DNA of 64,000 nt from Embleya scabrispora (GCF_002024165.1 NZ_MWQN01000003.1:992001-1056000); one strand, 5' to 3'. Shown: positions 1 to 9,507, numbered from the stretch's first letter. Made by a program: numbers and translations. The notes: generated from the sequence alone by a model not told the origin.

Positions 1-53
1 TGCACATCGCACAAAGGCCGGTCCGTATCCGGTCCCGAGGAAGGACACACCAG

Positions 54-797
54 ATGAGCGCGGACGCCGAAGTATCGAGCGGGCACGTCCTCGGGAACGG
101 CGCCGGGGACACCCCGGGCTCGCTGAACCTGCCGTCCGTGCGGGAGCACCGCAGTCTGCGCGATCAGGTCACCCACGCGCTGCGTGCCGCCCTGATCGCC
201 GGCGAGCTGCGCCCCGACGTCGTCTACTCGGCACCGAGCCTGGCCGCCCAGTTCCGCGTCTCGGCCACCCCCGTGCGCGAGGCGATGCTCGACCTCGTCA
301 AGGAGGGTCTGGTCGAGGTGGTCCGCAACAAGGGCTTCCGGGTGACCGCGCTGTCCGGCCGCGACCTCGACGAATACACCGAGATCCGGGCGCTGATCGA
401 GATCCCGGTGATCGAACGCCTCGCCGAGACCGCCGATCACGCGGCCCTGGAGGCGCTGCGCCCGGTGGCCGCCGCCATCGTGGCCGCCGCCGAACGCCGC
501 GACCTGATCGGATACCTCGAATCCGACCGCCAGTTCCACCTCGGCCTGCTCGAACTCGGCGGCAACCGCCGCCTGGTCGAGGTGGTCGGCGACCTGCGCA
601 AGCGCTCGCGCCTGTACGGCCTCACCCGACTCGCCGAACGCGGCGCGCTGGTCGCCTCGGCCCGCGAACACGAGGAGATCCTCGACCTGTTGCTCGCCGG
701 CGACGCCGCCGGCGTACGTCGCGCGATGAGCGAACACCTGGGCCACATCCGCTCGCTCTGGTCCGACCGGGCGCGCGAGTCCACACCGGAAGACTAG
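54..797 (+). CDS. GntR-family (FCD) transcriptional regulator
   Basis: A 247-residue DNA-binding repressor or activator of the FadR/FCD type. Residues about 35-100 form the winged helix-turn-helix, including the typical stretch SATPVREAMLDL. Residues about 105-235 form the helical FCD effector domain, with the usual metal-binding pattern visible as D-x-x-x-H in DRQFHLGLLE and later His residues in REHEEILD and EHLGH. An AAGGA ribosome site precedes the ATG. It ends 12 bases before a proline iminopeptidase gene on the same strand, so the two are probably co-transcribed and the regulator may respond to a product of that enzyme. The effector cannot be read from sequence. Confidence 0.9.
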   Translation: MSADAEVSSGHVLGNGAGDTPGSLNLPSVREHRSLRDQVTHALRAALIAGELRPDVVYSAPSLAAQFRVSATPVREAMLDLVKEGLVEVVRNKGFRVTALSGRDLDEYTEIRALIEIPVIERLAETADHAALEALRPVAAAIVAAAERRDLIGYLESDRQFHLGLLELGGNRRLVEVVGDLRKRSRLYGLTRLAERGALVASAREHEEILDLLLAGDAAGVRRAMSEHLGHIRSLWSDRARESTPED

Positions 798-809
798 GGC
801 GAACTCCCC

Positions 810-2078
810 ATGAACCACCGATACACGATCACCGACCACGTGTTCCCGCTGCCGCTGGACCACCACGATCCGACCGGTCCGCGGATCGACGTCTTCGCCC
901 GTGAGGTCGTCGATCCCGCCCGCGCCCACGAAAGGCTGCCCTGGCTGCTCTACCTCCAGGGCGGCCCGGGCGGCAAGTCGCCGCGCCCGATCTCCGGCTC
1001 CCCCGGCTGGTTGCGGCACGCCACCCGGACCCACCGCGTGTTGCTTCTGGACCAGCGCGGGACCGGACGCAGCACCCCGGTGACCGCCCGAGCCGCCGCC
1101 CGGTTCCGCTCCGCCGACGAACTGGCCGCCCACCTCGCGCACTTCCGCGCCGACTCGATCGTCGCCGACGCCGAGGCGATCCGCCGCGCGTTGTGCGACG
1201 ACGAGCCCTGGGACACGCTGGGCCAGAGCTACGGCGGCTTCATCACGCTCAGCTACCTGTCGCTGGCCCCCGAGGGACTGCGCCGCTGCCACATCACCGG
1301 CGGCCTGCCCGGCCTGTCCGCCACGGCCGACGACGTGTACGCGCTGACCTACCCGCGCATCCGGGACAAGAACGCCGAGTTCCGCGAGCGCTACCCGGAC
1401 GACGTGGCGCGCCTGCGCCGGATCGCCGACACGATCGCCGACGGCGGCGTACGACTGCCGGACGGCGATGTGCTGACGGTGCGTCGACTGCGCACGCTGG
1501 GCCAGGTGTTCGGCATGGGCGACGGCTTCGAGCGGGTGCACTGGCTGCTCGACGAGGCCGTGGACCCCACGACCGGCGAGCTCTCCGACACCTTCCTGCG
1601 CCAGGTGGCCACGCTGACCGGGTTCGTCGACAACCCGCTGTACGCGGTGCTCCACGAGTCCGTCTACGCCCAGGGCGCGGGCCCCACCGGGTGGGCCGCC
1701 GAGCGGACCCACACCGCGCTTGCGGACTTCGCCGACGACGCGGACCCGCTGCTGCTCACCGGCGAGACCATCCACCCCTGGATGTTCGACGAGATCGCCG
1801 GCCTGCGCCCGTTCGCCGAGGCCGCCCACCTGCTCGCCGAACGCGCCGACTGGGCGCCGCTGTACGACCCGGCGCGGCTGGCCGCCAACCGGGTTCCGGT
1901 CGCGGCGATCGTCTACCACGACGACATGTACGTCGACGCCGGCCTGTCCCTGCGCACCGCCCGCGAGGTCGGCGCGGTGCGGACCTGGGTCACCAACGAG
2001 TGGGAGCACGACGGCGTCGGCGCCTCCGGCGACACCGTCCTGTCCCGCCTGATGGACATGACGGCCGGCGTGCTCTGA
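810..2078 (+). CDS. Proline iminopeptidase / S33 alpha-beta hydrolase
   Basis: A 422-residue cytoplasmic alpha/beta-hydrolase of peptidase family S33, which removes N-terminal proline from peptides. The oxyanion motif GGPGG lies near residue 50. The nucleophile elbow GQSYGG puts the catalytic serine at residue 140. The C-terminal DDMYVDAG and WEHDGVG segments carry the likely acid and histidine. No signal peptide is seen. The length fits the longer actinobacterial form with a helical cap domain. It follows the GntR gene by 12 bases. Amide hydrolases of this fold also act on antibiotics and other substrates, so the natural substrate is uncertain. Confidence 0.88.
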   Translation: MNHRYTITDHVFPLPLDHHDPTGPRIDVFAREVVDPARAHERLPWLLYLQGGPGGKSPRPISGSPGWLRHATRTHRVLLLDQRGTGRSTPVTARAAARFRSADELAAHLAHFRADSIVADAEAIRRALCDDEPWDTLGQSYGGFITLSYLSLAPEGLRRCHITGGLPGLSATADDVYALTYPRIRDKNAEFRERYPDDVARLRRIADTIADGGVRLPDGDVLTVRRLRTLGQVFGMGDGFERVHWLLDEAVDPTTGELSDTFLRQVATLTGFVDNPLYAVLHESVYAQGAGPTGWAAERTHTALADFADDADPLLLTGETIHPWMFDEIAGLRPFAEAAHLLAERADWAPLYDPARLAANRVPVAAIVYHDDMYVDAGLSLRTAREVGAVRTWVTNEWEHDGVGASGDTVLSRLMDMTAGVL

Positions 2079-2095
2079 GCCCGCCCGCGCCACCG

Positions 2096-2139
2096 CCGAC
2101 CCGAGTCGTGCCGCGCGGACGCGGCACGACTCGGGTCGG
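2096..2139. terminator. Strong bidirectional terminator hairpin
   Basis: A perfect 19-bp inverted repeat (2096-2114 with 2121-2139) around a 6-base loop lies just after the iminopeptidase stop codon. It sits between two convergent genes and can terminate both. Confidence 0.85.
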
Positions 2140-2293
2140 CTCCGGAGGGCGGTTACCCGGACCGGAGGACGGCCGTACCGGCCGCCGAGACGGTCGGGAA
2201 CACTCGCCACCGATCCCCCGGGCCCGGGCGCGGTCGCCCCGGCCGCCCGCCGACCGGGCGGCCGGGGCGACGGCGCCGCCCGGGCCGTTCGGG

Positions 2294-2773
2294 TCAGTGC
2301 TGCGTCAGCACGCACACCGTGTCGAGGCCGAGCACGTGGTTGAGGCGGCCGAAGGCCAGCCAGGAGCCGATGGCCATGCTCAGCTCCACGATCTCGGCCT
2401 GGCTGTACAGCGCGGACATCCGGGCCCAGAACTCGTCGTCCAGGTTGTGGTGGTCCTGCGCGTAGCGCTCGGCGTACTCCGCGGCCAGCCGGGTGCGGTC
2501 GTCGAAGACCTCGGTGGTACGCCACCGCGCGACCGCCTCGTCGAAGCCGTCCTCGACCTTCTCCCCGTCCCGTTCGGTGCGCCAGTCCAGGCAGAACACG
2601 CAGCCGTTGATCTGCGCGATCCGCAACCGCGCGGCCTCGAACTCGCGCAGGCCGAGCGTGGAGTGGTCGTAGACCTTCATCGAGAAGGTCGAGGCGGCGA
2701 TGCCGATCTCCGGCACCATCTCGCCCCAGACGTAGGCGATCGGGTCCTTGTCCTCGGGGATGTCGATCCTCAT
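2294..2773 (-). CDS. Carboxymuconolactone decarboxylase-family (AhpD-like) protein
   Basis: A 159-residue helical protein. The AhpD-fold signature is the redox CxxC pair in NGCVFCLDWR at residues 58 and 61, followed by helices typical of the CMD domain. AhpD-like proteins act as alkyl-hydroperoxidases or CxxC-dependent oxidoreductases, but many members have no known substrate. The ATG overlaps the stop of the upstream reductase by four bases (ATGA), so the two are translationally coupled and likely act in one pathway. A longer reading frame on this strand is a shadow of the reductase gene. Confidence 0.85.
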   Translation of the reverse strand: MRIDIPEDKDPIAYVWGEMVPEIGIAASTFSMKVYDHSTLGLREFEAARLRIAQINGCVFCLDWRTERDGEKVEDGFDEAVARWRTTEVFDDRTRLAAEYAERYAQDHHNLDDEFWARMSALYSQAEIVELSMAIGSWLAFGRLNHVLGLDTVCVLTQH

Positions 2774-3849
2774 GCGTGTTTCCTTCCGAGTTTGCCCACG
2801 GCCGGCCGCAGGGGGATGTCGAGTGCGTCGTAGAGCCCGGGTTCGGCGGCCACGAGCCAGTCGATGGCGCCCACCAGGCGCCCGACGGCGGTGGCGTTGC
2901 CGCCGGCGGACCGGTTCTCGCCCTCGTCCGTGGCCTCCACCGTCACCTCGATTCGCGGCCGGCCCTCGATCACCACGCGGTGCGCCCCGGCCCCGTCCGG
3001 CGGCGTCGGCCAGTCGGGGGCGCAGGACGGGTGGATCCGGGTCACGTGTTCGATCACGATGCGCGGTTCGCCCTCGACGATGCCCTGCACCTCGAACCGC
3101 ACGGCGCCCTGCGTGCCCGCCGCGAACTCGCCCATCGTCGAGGTCCGCACCGTGCTCTCCAGCGCCCGACGGTCCATCGTCTCGCGGATCTCGTCCAGTT
3201 CCACGCCGAGCGCCCGGGCCATCAGCCGGATCTGTCCGCCCCACACCATGGTCGGCATGTCCGGCCACAACATCGGCGCGCCGTAGTCCATGGGTTGGCC
3301 CATGCCGACCAGGTTGCGGACCGAATCCTCCTGGTCGTAGGTGGAGTAGTCGAAGATCTCCTGGCAGCGGATCGTATCCACCGTGGTGCCCAATCCGCTG
3401 ATCAGCAGCGGCAGTACGTCGTTGCCCCACCCCGGGTCGACACCGGAGACGAACAACGAACCGCCGCCCGCCGCGATCGCGGCCAGCACCGGATCGCGCA
3501 GCTCCGCCGGGGCGTTGGTCGGATCGTAGAGCGCGTACAGGGCGGGCGTGACCACCACCGCGCCGGCCTCGATCGCGCGCACGATGTCCGCCAACGCCTC
3601 GTCGGGGCGAATGTCGCCCGACGCCGCGTACACCACGGCCCCCGGCCCGGCGGCCAACACCGTGCCGATGTCGTCGGTCGCCGCGACCCCGAGCGTCCCG
3701 TCGAGTCCGGCGAGTTCGCCCGCGTCGCGGCCGACCTTGTCCGGGTTGTGCACGAGCACCGCCGCGAGGTCGAGCGCCGGGTGGGCCTCGACGGCTCGAA
3801 TGGCCGCGCGACCGACGTTGCCGGTACCCCAGACAACCGTGGAAATCAT
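2770..3849 (-). CDS. NAD(P)-binding dihydrodipicolinate reductase-like oxidoreductase
   Basis: A 359-residue protein with an N-terminal Rossmann motif GTGNVG at residues 8-13, followed by the DapB-like pattern of a GDIRPDEALADI region and a GGGSLFVSGVDPGWGND stretch. It resembles the mycobacterial DapB-N proteins and 2,4-diaminopentanoate dehydrogenase rather than the lysine-pathway enzyme, which is shorter. It probably oxidises or reduces an amine or imine in catabolism. It is the first gene of a two-gene operon with the CMD-like protein and is divergent from a response regulator. Substrate unknown. Confidence 0.75.
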   Translation of the reverse strand: MISTVVWGTGNVGRAAIRAVEAHPALDLAAVLVHNPDKVGRDAGELAGLDGTLGVAATDDIGTVLAAGPGAVVYAASGDIRPDEALADIVRAIEAGAVVVTPALYALYDPTNAPAELRDPVLAAIAAGGGSLFVSGVDPGWGNDVLPLLISGLGTTVDTIRCQEIFDYSTYDQEDSVRNLVGMGQPMDYGAPMLWPDMPTMVWGGQIRLMARALGVELDEIRETMDRRALESTVRTSTMGEFAAGTQGAVRFEVQGIVEGEPRIVIEHVTRIHPSCAPDWPTPPDGAGAHRVVIEGRPRIEVTVEATDEGENRSAGGNATAVGRLVGAIDWLVAAEPGLYDALDIPLRPAVGKLGRKHA

Positions 3850-4067
3850 GCGCTGGAGGGTAGCGACGGGCGCCGGCGGTTCCTAGGGCCATGCCCGGAA
3901 AACCTGACCGGTTGGGGCAGTTGCGCCACAACCGCGCCGATCGACCGGCGCCGCGCGCGCTCCGGGCGACCGGACCGCGACGCCGGCGTCGCCACATGCG
4001 GGAACCTACGAGATGTAACGACCCGTTCACGCGTAGTATGTACCGCGTGGTTGGTGAATGCGGGTCC

Positions 4068-4727
4068 GTGCCGTTGCGAATCGTGATCGTCGACGATCAT
4101 CCGCTGTTCCGCGCCGGCCTGCGGGCGGCCCTGGAGAGCGCCGGTGACATCCTCGTGGTCGCCGAGGTGGAGACCGCCGCCGCGGTGACCCCGGCGGTCG
4201 CCGAACATCGCCCCGACCTGGTCGTGATGGACCTCAACCTGCCCGACGGATCGGGCATCGAGGCCACCCGCGCCCTGGTCGCCGAGACGCCGGTGCCGAT
4301 CCTGGTGCTGACCATGTCCGACGACGACGGCAGCCTGCTCGCCGCGATACGCGCGGGCGCCGGCGGCTATCTGGTCAAGGGCGCCGCCCGGGACGAGGTT
4401 CTGCACGCCGTGCGCACCGTCGCCGGCGGCGGCGCGGTCTTCGGCGCGCAGACCGTGCCCCGGCTGACCGCGCTGCTCGCGGGCACCGCCGGGCGCGGCG
4501 GCGAGCGGGTCTTCCCCGAACTGACCGAGCGCGAGTGCGAGGTGCTCGACCTGCTCGCCCGCGGCCTGGACAACCGGCGCATCGCCCGCCGGCTCTTCCT
4601 CGCCGAGAAGACCGTACGCAACCACATCACCCACATCTTCGAAAAGCTGCACGTGAGCACCCGCGCCGAGGCGGTGGCCCGGGCCCGCGACGTCGGTCTG
4701 GGAGCCGACCGCCCCACCGACCCCTGA
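4068..4727 (+). CDS. NarL/LuxR-family response regulator
   Basis: A receiver domain (about residues 1-120) opens with RIVIVDDHPLF and carries the phosphorylatable Asp at residue 55 in VVMDLNLPDG. A C-terminal LuxR helix-turn-helix (about 150-215) contains LTERECEVLDLLARG and KTVRNHITHIFEKL. I chose the GTG at 4068, which gives 219 residues and places the start two codons before the receiver strand; an in-frame ATG at 4038 would add ten residues. The kinase at 4943 follows on the same strand and is the likely partner. The sequence TAGTAT at 4034-4039 could serve as a -10 element if the GTG is the start. Confidence 0.88.
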   Translation: MPLRIVIVDDHPLFRAGLRAALESAGDILVVAEVETAAAVTPAVAEHRPDLVVMDLNLPDGSGIEATRALVAETPVPILVLTMSDDDGSLLAAIRAGAGGYLVKGAARDEVLHAVRTVAGGGAVFGAQTVPRLTALLAGTAGRGGERVFPELTERECEVLDLLARGLDNRRIARRLFLAEKTVRNHITHIFEKLHVSTRAEAVARARDVGLGADRPTDP

Positions 4728-4942
4728 ACCGGCGCCCGTCCGAGCCGCGCCCCGCCGACCCCTTCCCGGTGTCCCGATCGGATCGGGACCGGCTCGGGAC
4801 CGGTGCCTCCCGCACCCGGGACCACGGGAGCCGCATGCTGGAACCGGCGAACGCAGATGGCACCCACGCGTCGGATCCGCCGCGGGCGGCCCGGCTCCAC
4901 TCGTCCGCGACGTCCCCCGCCGACGTCCCGTGAGGAGGCCAC

Positions 4943-7033
4943 ATGCCCATCACCGCGCTGGAGCAACGTGCGGGACCCGCCCGGATCTACGGAGCGGGCG
5001 CCGTCAGTCTGCTGAGCTGCCTCGTCGCCCTGGTCCTGCTGATCACCCACCTCGACGACCCGCGGCTGGCCCCTAACCCCGGACTGACCGGTGTGTTCGT
5101 CCTGCTCGGCTGCGGCTTCGCGCTGTCCGGGCTGTTCGTGCTCGCCCGTCGTTCCGCGCCCGGTCTGGGCCGGCTCCTGCTCTATACCGGGGTCGCGGTC
5201 ACCGTCGGCTACGCGGTCCTGCTCGGCGCGGTGTTCGCCGACGCCGGGCCGGGCTGGTCCGCGTTCGCCATCGTGCTGTGGCTGATCGCCGACACCGTGT
5301 ACCTGTTCACGATGTACGCGCTGCCCCTGTGGCTCCCCGACGGGCGGCTGCCGCGCTCCCGCGTCGTCCGGATCTGGGCCGCGCTGGTCGCGGTGTGGAG
5401 CGCGGTGCACGCCTACCGCGACTACGCCGGCTTCGACTGGTACGGCCTGCCCGGCTTCCTGGACCAGGGCGTCTGGGCCGACGCGGAGCAGTGGCTGAAC
5501 GAGTGGATCACCCCGCGCCAGGAGGTGATCCCGCCCCTGGTCATCGCCACCAGCCTGCTCGTGATGGCGGTGCGCTGGGTGCGCTCCCCCGGCCCGCACG
5601 CGGTGCGCTTCCTGCCGCTGCTGCCCTACGTGTTCTGGCTCGCCGTGGAATTCCTCGGCTACCACCTCGAACTCTCCGACTCGATCTACAACTTCCTGAT
5701 CTACGGGGGCATCGTCGTGTGGCAGCTCTCCTTCGCGTACGCCTTCGCCCGAGACCGACGCCGGCATCTGGACCGCTCCGTCTCCCGGGTGCTGGCCGCG
5801 TTCGCGCTGGCCGCGGTGCTGATGGGCGGCTACCTCGCGATCGCCGTGCAACTGTCCGACTACCTGCCCGGCGCCCGCAGCTCCGGCGCCATCGCCGTGG
5901 CCGGCGGCGCGCTCGTCATCGGCGCGCTGCTGCGCCCGACCGTCGGCTGGGCCGCCCGGGTGGTGGACCGCTTCTACTACGGCGAACGTGCCAAGCCCTA
6001 CCAGGTGGTTCGCGACCTGGCCGAACAACTCAGCCGCGCGGTCGCCCCCGGCGCCGCCCCCGAACTGCTGTGCGGCACCGTCGTGCGCACCCTCGGCCTG
6101 CCCGGCGCGAGCGTGGTCGTCGAGACCCGCCGCGGCGAACGCGAACTGGCCCGGCTGGGCGACCTGCCCGACGACTGCGCGGTCTTCCCGCTCGGCTACG
6201 AGGGCGCCGTGATCGGTCGACTGTCCGTACCGCCGCGCCCCGGACAGACCACCCTCGACCGGCAGGACGTGGACCTGCTGCGTTTCCTCGCCGACCAGGT
6301 CGCGCCGGCCATCGCCTCGCTGCGCCTGTACGAGGAGTTGCAGGAGAGCCGGGAGCGCATCGTGCTCGCGCGCGAGGAGGCCCGCCGTCGGCTGCGTCAC
6401 GACCTGCACGACGGCCTCGGCCCCGCGCTGTCCGGCACCCGCCTCCAGGTCGACACCGCCCGGGCCTGCGTACCTCCCGACACCCCCGCCGCCGGCACCC
6501 TCGTGATCGCCTCGCAGGGCATCGGCGAGGCGATCACCGAACTGCGCCGGATCACCGACGGGCTCGCCCCCGCCGCGCTGTTGCGCCTCGGCCTCGCCGG
6601 CGCGCTCCGCGAGGCCGCGCACCGCCTGGACACCGGCCGCGACGGGCATCCCCGGATCGAGATCGTCTTCGACCCCGACCCGCCGCCGGAATTGGCCCCC
6701 GCCGTCGAGGTCGCGGTGTACCGGATCTGCGGAGAGGCGCTGAACAACGTGGTGCGGCACGCCCGCGCCCGACGCGCCGCGCTCGCGGTCCGGATCAGCG
6801 AGACCCGGGTCACCGTCGAGATCACCGACGACGGGGTGGGCCTCGCCCCCGACCCGGCCGGCCCCGACGCGGCGGGCGGCGGAGTGGGGTTGCGCTCGAT
6901 GGCCGATCGCGCCGAGGAACTGGGCGGCACGTTCACCGCGACCCGGAACGAATACGGCACCACCGTGCGTGCGGTGATCCCCCGCCCGGGCCCGCACACC
7001 CGGGACGTGCCCCGGACCGGACCAGGACCGTGA
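4943..7033 (+). CDS. Membrane sensor histidine kinase (HisKA_3 type)
   Basis: A 696-residue two-component kinase. The first ~310 residues hold several hydrophobic membrane segments, a GAF-like region follows (about 340-450), then the dimerisation/phosphoacceptor helix. The likely phosphorylated His is residue 489 in DLHDGLGP. The ATPase domain carries the N-box NNVVRHARA and the G-box DDGVGLAPD. A GAGGAGG-like site precedes the ATG. It probably phosphorylates the NarL regulator encoded 215 bases upstream. The signal is not evident. Confidence 0.9.
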   Translation: MPITALEQRAGPARIYGAGAVSLLSCLVALVLLITHLDDPRLAPNPGLTGVFVLLGCGFALSGLFVLARRSAPGLGRLLLYTGVAVTVGYAVLLGAVFADAGPGWSAFAIVLWLIADTVYLFTMYALPLWLPDGRLPRSRVVRIWAALVAVWSAVHAYRDYAGFDWYGLPGFLDQGVWADAEQWLNEWITPRQEVIPPLVIATSLLVMAVRWVRSPGPHAVRFLPLLPYVFWLAVEFLGYHLELSDSIYNFLIYGGIVVWQLSFAYAFARDRRRHLDRSVSRVLAAFALAAVLMGGYLAIAVQLSDYLPGARSSGAIAVAGGALVIGALLRPTVGWAARVVDRFYYGERAKPYQVVRDLAEQLSRAVAPGAAPELLCGTVVRTLGLPGASVVVETRRGERELARLGDLPDDCAVFPLGYEGAVIGRLSVPPRPGQTTLDRQDVDLLRFLADQVAPAIASLRLYEELQESRERIVLAREEARRRLRHDLHDGLGPALSGTRLQVDTARACVPPDTPAAGTLVIASQGIGEAITELRRITDGLAPAALLRLGLAGALREAAHRLDTGRDGHPRIEIVFDPDPPPELAPAVEVAVYRICGEALNNVVRHARARRAALAVRISETRVTVEITDDGVGLAPDPAGPDAAGGGVGLRSMADRAEELGGTFTATRNEYGTTVRAVIPRPGPHTRDVPRTGPGP

Positions 7034-7124
7034 CCACATGCGCCCGGGACCACGCTGCGTGAGAGTGGAGGGGCGGTCGCACACCACGAGCACCGCGTCC
7101 CCACCCGTACGACGGAGGTCGACG

Positions 7125-7391
7125 ATGTCACACCACCCCCACCCCAAGGGCGAACCGCCACCCGCGACGGAGGTACCCGACGAGATCGCCCAGTGCACTC
7201 CGCCGAACCCGAAGTGCCCGGTACTGCCCGAACCGACGGAACCGGGTGAACCGAGCAGCGTACATCCGCCGAAGCCGGGAAAGCCCGGGAAGCCGGGGAA
7301 ACCGCACCGGCCGGCGGTACCGGGCAGGCCCCATCGGCCCGATCCCACCCAGTCGCACCCGTCGGACCCGGGCCATCGGTACCCGCCGTAG
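7125..7391 (+). CDS. Small proline/lysine-rich protein with PGK repeats
   Basis: An 88-residue protein chosen to start at the ATG at 7125 because GGAGG lies at 7114-7118. It is very rich in Pro, His, Lys and Gly, with a central collagen-like PKPGKPGKPGKPHRP run and one CTPPNPKC pair. No signal peptide or membrane segment is visible. It lies 91 bases after the histidine-kinase gene. I do not recognise it; it is likely disordered. Whether it is expressed is uncertain, but the ribosome site is good. Confidence 0.5.
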   Translation: MSHHPHPKGEPPPATEVPDEIAQCTPPNPKCPVLPEPTEPGEPSSVHPPKPGKPGKPGKPHRPAVPGRPHRPDPTQSHPSDPGHRYPP

Positions 7392-7520
7392 CCCCACCGC
7401 CCGACCCCGCCCCGAGGAGCCGAATCGGGCTCCGACCGGCGGCAAACACCGCACATGACACACAAATCCTCGCCCCCCGTCGCATCCAACGACGGGGGGC
7501 GAGACCATGCACGAACCCAA

Positions 7521-8065
7521 CACCCGGCACCCGGCACCCGGCACCCGGCACCCGGCACCCGGCACGCACCACTTACCACCCAGCACCCGGCACCCGGCAC
7601 CCGGCACCCGGCACGCACCACTTACCACCCAGCACACGGCACACGGCACACGGCACACGGCACACGGCATCCAGCACGCACCACTTACCACTCAGCACCA
7701 GCACCCCGCACCACTCGACATGCGCCACGCGCCCACTCGACATCCGGCGCGCGCCACGCACCCCGCACCCCGCACCACTCGGGCATCCGGCACGCACCCC
7801 CGCACCACTCGACACTCGCCATGCGCCATGCGCCATGCGCCACCCGGCACCCGGCACGCACCACTTACCACCCAGCATCAGCACACGGCATCCGGCACGT
7901 GCCACGCACCCCGCACCCTTCGACACTCGACATGCGCCACGCGCCCACTCGGCATCGGGCACGCGCCACGCACCCGCACCCCGCACCCCGCACCACTCGA
8001 CCCTCGGCATGCGCCACGCGCCACGCGCCACTCGGCATCCGGCACGCGCCACGCGCCACACGCAC
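7521..8065. repeat. Degenerate heptanucleotide tandem array (consensus CACNCGG)
   Basis: About 75 units of seven bases in a head-to-tail array. It begins with six exact copies of CACCCGG, then the three-unit phrase CACGCAC-CACTTAC-CAC(C/T)CAG. That phrase recurs at 7563, 7612, 7675 and 7855, with CACACGG, CATGCGC or similar variants between. A few indels shift the phase. Because seven is not a multiple of three, all frames stay open, which creates long spurious reading frames on both strands. There are no unique spacers, so it is not a CRISPR array. It lies between convergent genes (7125-7391 and accC). Confidence 0.9.
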
Positions 8066-8075
8066 CGGAAAAGCG

Positions 8076-8105
8076 GCCGCCCGACCCGTTGCGGGGTCGG
8101 GCGGC
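8076..8105 (-). terminator. Terminator of the rppA-acc operon
   Basis: A perfect 12-bp stem (8076-8087 with 8094-8105) around a 6-base loop lies about 50 bases past the biotin carboxylase stop. It abuts the heptamer array. Confidence 0.8.
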
Positions 8106-8154
8106 GCGCGGGTCGGGCGACGGATGGGGCGACACCCCCCGATCGGCCTCGGCG

Positions 8155-9501
8155 TCAGGACGCCGCGCGCCGGTCCAGCAGGGTCGTGTCGTGACGGCCC
8201 GCACAAAAGTCCGGGTCGTCGAGCACGTCGGCAAGCAGCCCGGCCGTGGTGTGCACGCCCGGCCCCTCCACCCGCAGTTCGCCCAGCGCCCGGCGCATCC
8301 GGGCCAGCGCCTGATCCCGGTCCTGCCCCCACGTGACCACCTTGGCCAACAGCGAGTCGTACTCAGGACGGGCCTGCGCCCCCGGGAACGCGTGCGTGTC
8401 GACCCGAACGAACGGCCCGCCCGGCGCCCGGAATCCGGTCAGCGTGCCGGGGCACGGCGCGAAGTCGCGCGCCGGATCCTCCGCGTTGATCCGACATTCC
8501 ACCGAGGCCCCGCGCCGCTCCACCCGATCCTGGTCGAAGCCCAGCGGTTCCCCGGCGGCGATGCGCAGTTGCTCGCGGACGATGTCGATCCCGGTGACCA
8601 TCTCGGTCACCGGATGCTCCACCTGGATCCGCGAGTTCACCTCGATGAACGCCGCCTCCGCACCGCGCACCAAGAACTCGAAGGTGCCGGCGCCGCGATA
8701 TCCCGCGGCCCGGCACCCGGCCACCGCGTAGCCGGCCAGTCGATCGGCCAGGCCGGGGGGCAACTCCGGGGCCGGCGACTCCTCGACCAGTTTTTGATGT
8801 CGGCGCTGCACCGAACAGTCGCGCTCGCCGAGGTGCACCACGTTGCCGTGCCCGTCGGCCAGGACCTGGATCTCGATGTGCCGGGCGCCGTACAGGTATT
8901 GCTCCATATACACGCGGTTGTCGCCGAACGCCGCCTGGGCCGAGGCGCGGGTGGCCCGAAACGTGGGCAGCAGCGCACCGGCGTCGCGCACCACCGCCAT
9001 CCCGCGACCGCCCCCGCCCGCGACCGCCTTGACGATCAGCGGGTAGCCGATCCGCCGCGCCACCTCGGCCGCCTCGTCGGCGGTGCCCACCGGTTCGCGC
9101 GAACCCGGCACCACCGGCAGCCCGGCGTCGGCCATCATCCGCCGGGCGGTGGACTTGTCGCCGAGGCGGGCCATCACCTCGGCGGCCGGGCCGACGAAGA
9201 CCAGCCCGTTCTCCGCGCAGATCGTGGCGAAGTCCGGGTCCTCGGACAGGAACCCGTATCCGGGATGCACGGCCTGCGCCCCGGTCAGCCGGGCCGCCTC
9301 GATCACCGCCGGGGCGTAGAGGTAGCTGCGGCGCGGATCGGCGGGGCCGATGTTGATCCGCCGGTCGGCGGCCTGCGCCGCGGCCGAGTCCGCGTCCACG
9401 CCCGAGTGCACCACCACGCTGGTGATGCCCATGTCCCGGCAGGTGCGCACCACACGCAGCGCGATCTCGCCCCGGTTGGCGATCAGTACGGTGTCGAACA
9501 C
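8155..9501 (-). CDS. accC: Acetyl-CoA carboxylase, biotin carboxylase subunit
   Basis: 448 residues. It ATP-dependently carboxylates the biotin on BCCP, the first half-reaction of malonyl-CoA synthesis. The N-terminus TVLIANRGEIALRV is the family hallmark. The ATP-grasp glycine loop AVAGGGGRGM, the biotin/bicarbonate-site RDCSVQRRHQK and the EVNSRIQVEHPVTE catalytic segment are all present. Its length is that of a free-standing AccC, unlike the AccC-BCCP fusions of actinobacterial AccA3. It is the last gene of rppA-accDA-accB-accC and starts 6 bases after accB ends. A second copy lies at 61330-62718. Confidence 0.95.
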   Translation of the reverse strand: MFDTVLIANRGEIALRVVRTCRDMGITSVVVHSGVDADSAAAQAADRRINIGPADPRRSYLYAPAVIEAARLTGAQAVHPGYGFLSEDPDFATICAENGLVFVGPAAEVMARLGDKSTARRMMADAGLPVVPGSREPVGTADEAAEVARRIGYPLIVKAVAGGGGRGMAVVRDAGALLPTFRATRASAQAAFGDNRVYMEQYLYGARHIEIQVLADGHGNVVHLGERDCSVQRRHQKLVEESPAPELPPGLADRLAGYAVAGCRAAGYRGAGTFEFLVRGAEAAFIEVNSRIQVEHPVTEMVTGIDIVREQLRIAAGEPLGFDQDRVERRGASVECRINAEDPARDFAPCPGTLTGFRAPGGPFVRVDTHAFPGAQARPEYDSLLAKVVTWGQDRDQALARMRRALGELRVEGPGVHTTAGLLADVLDDPDFCAGRHDTTLLDRRAAS

Positions 9502-9507
9502 GGTGGT

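Noticed and set aside
4367-7621. A 1084-codon antisense frame over the histidine kinase
   Set aside because: Shadow of the kinase gene, which carries intact phosphoacceptor and ATPase motifs.
7521-8065. CRISPR array
   Set aside because: Repeats are seven bases, contiguous and degenerate, with no spacers and no cas genes nearby.
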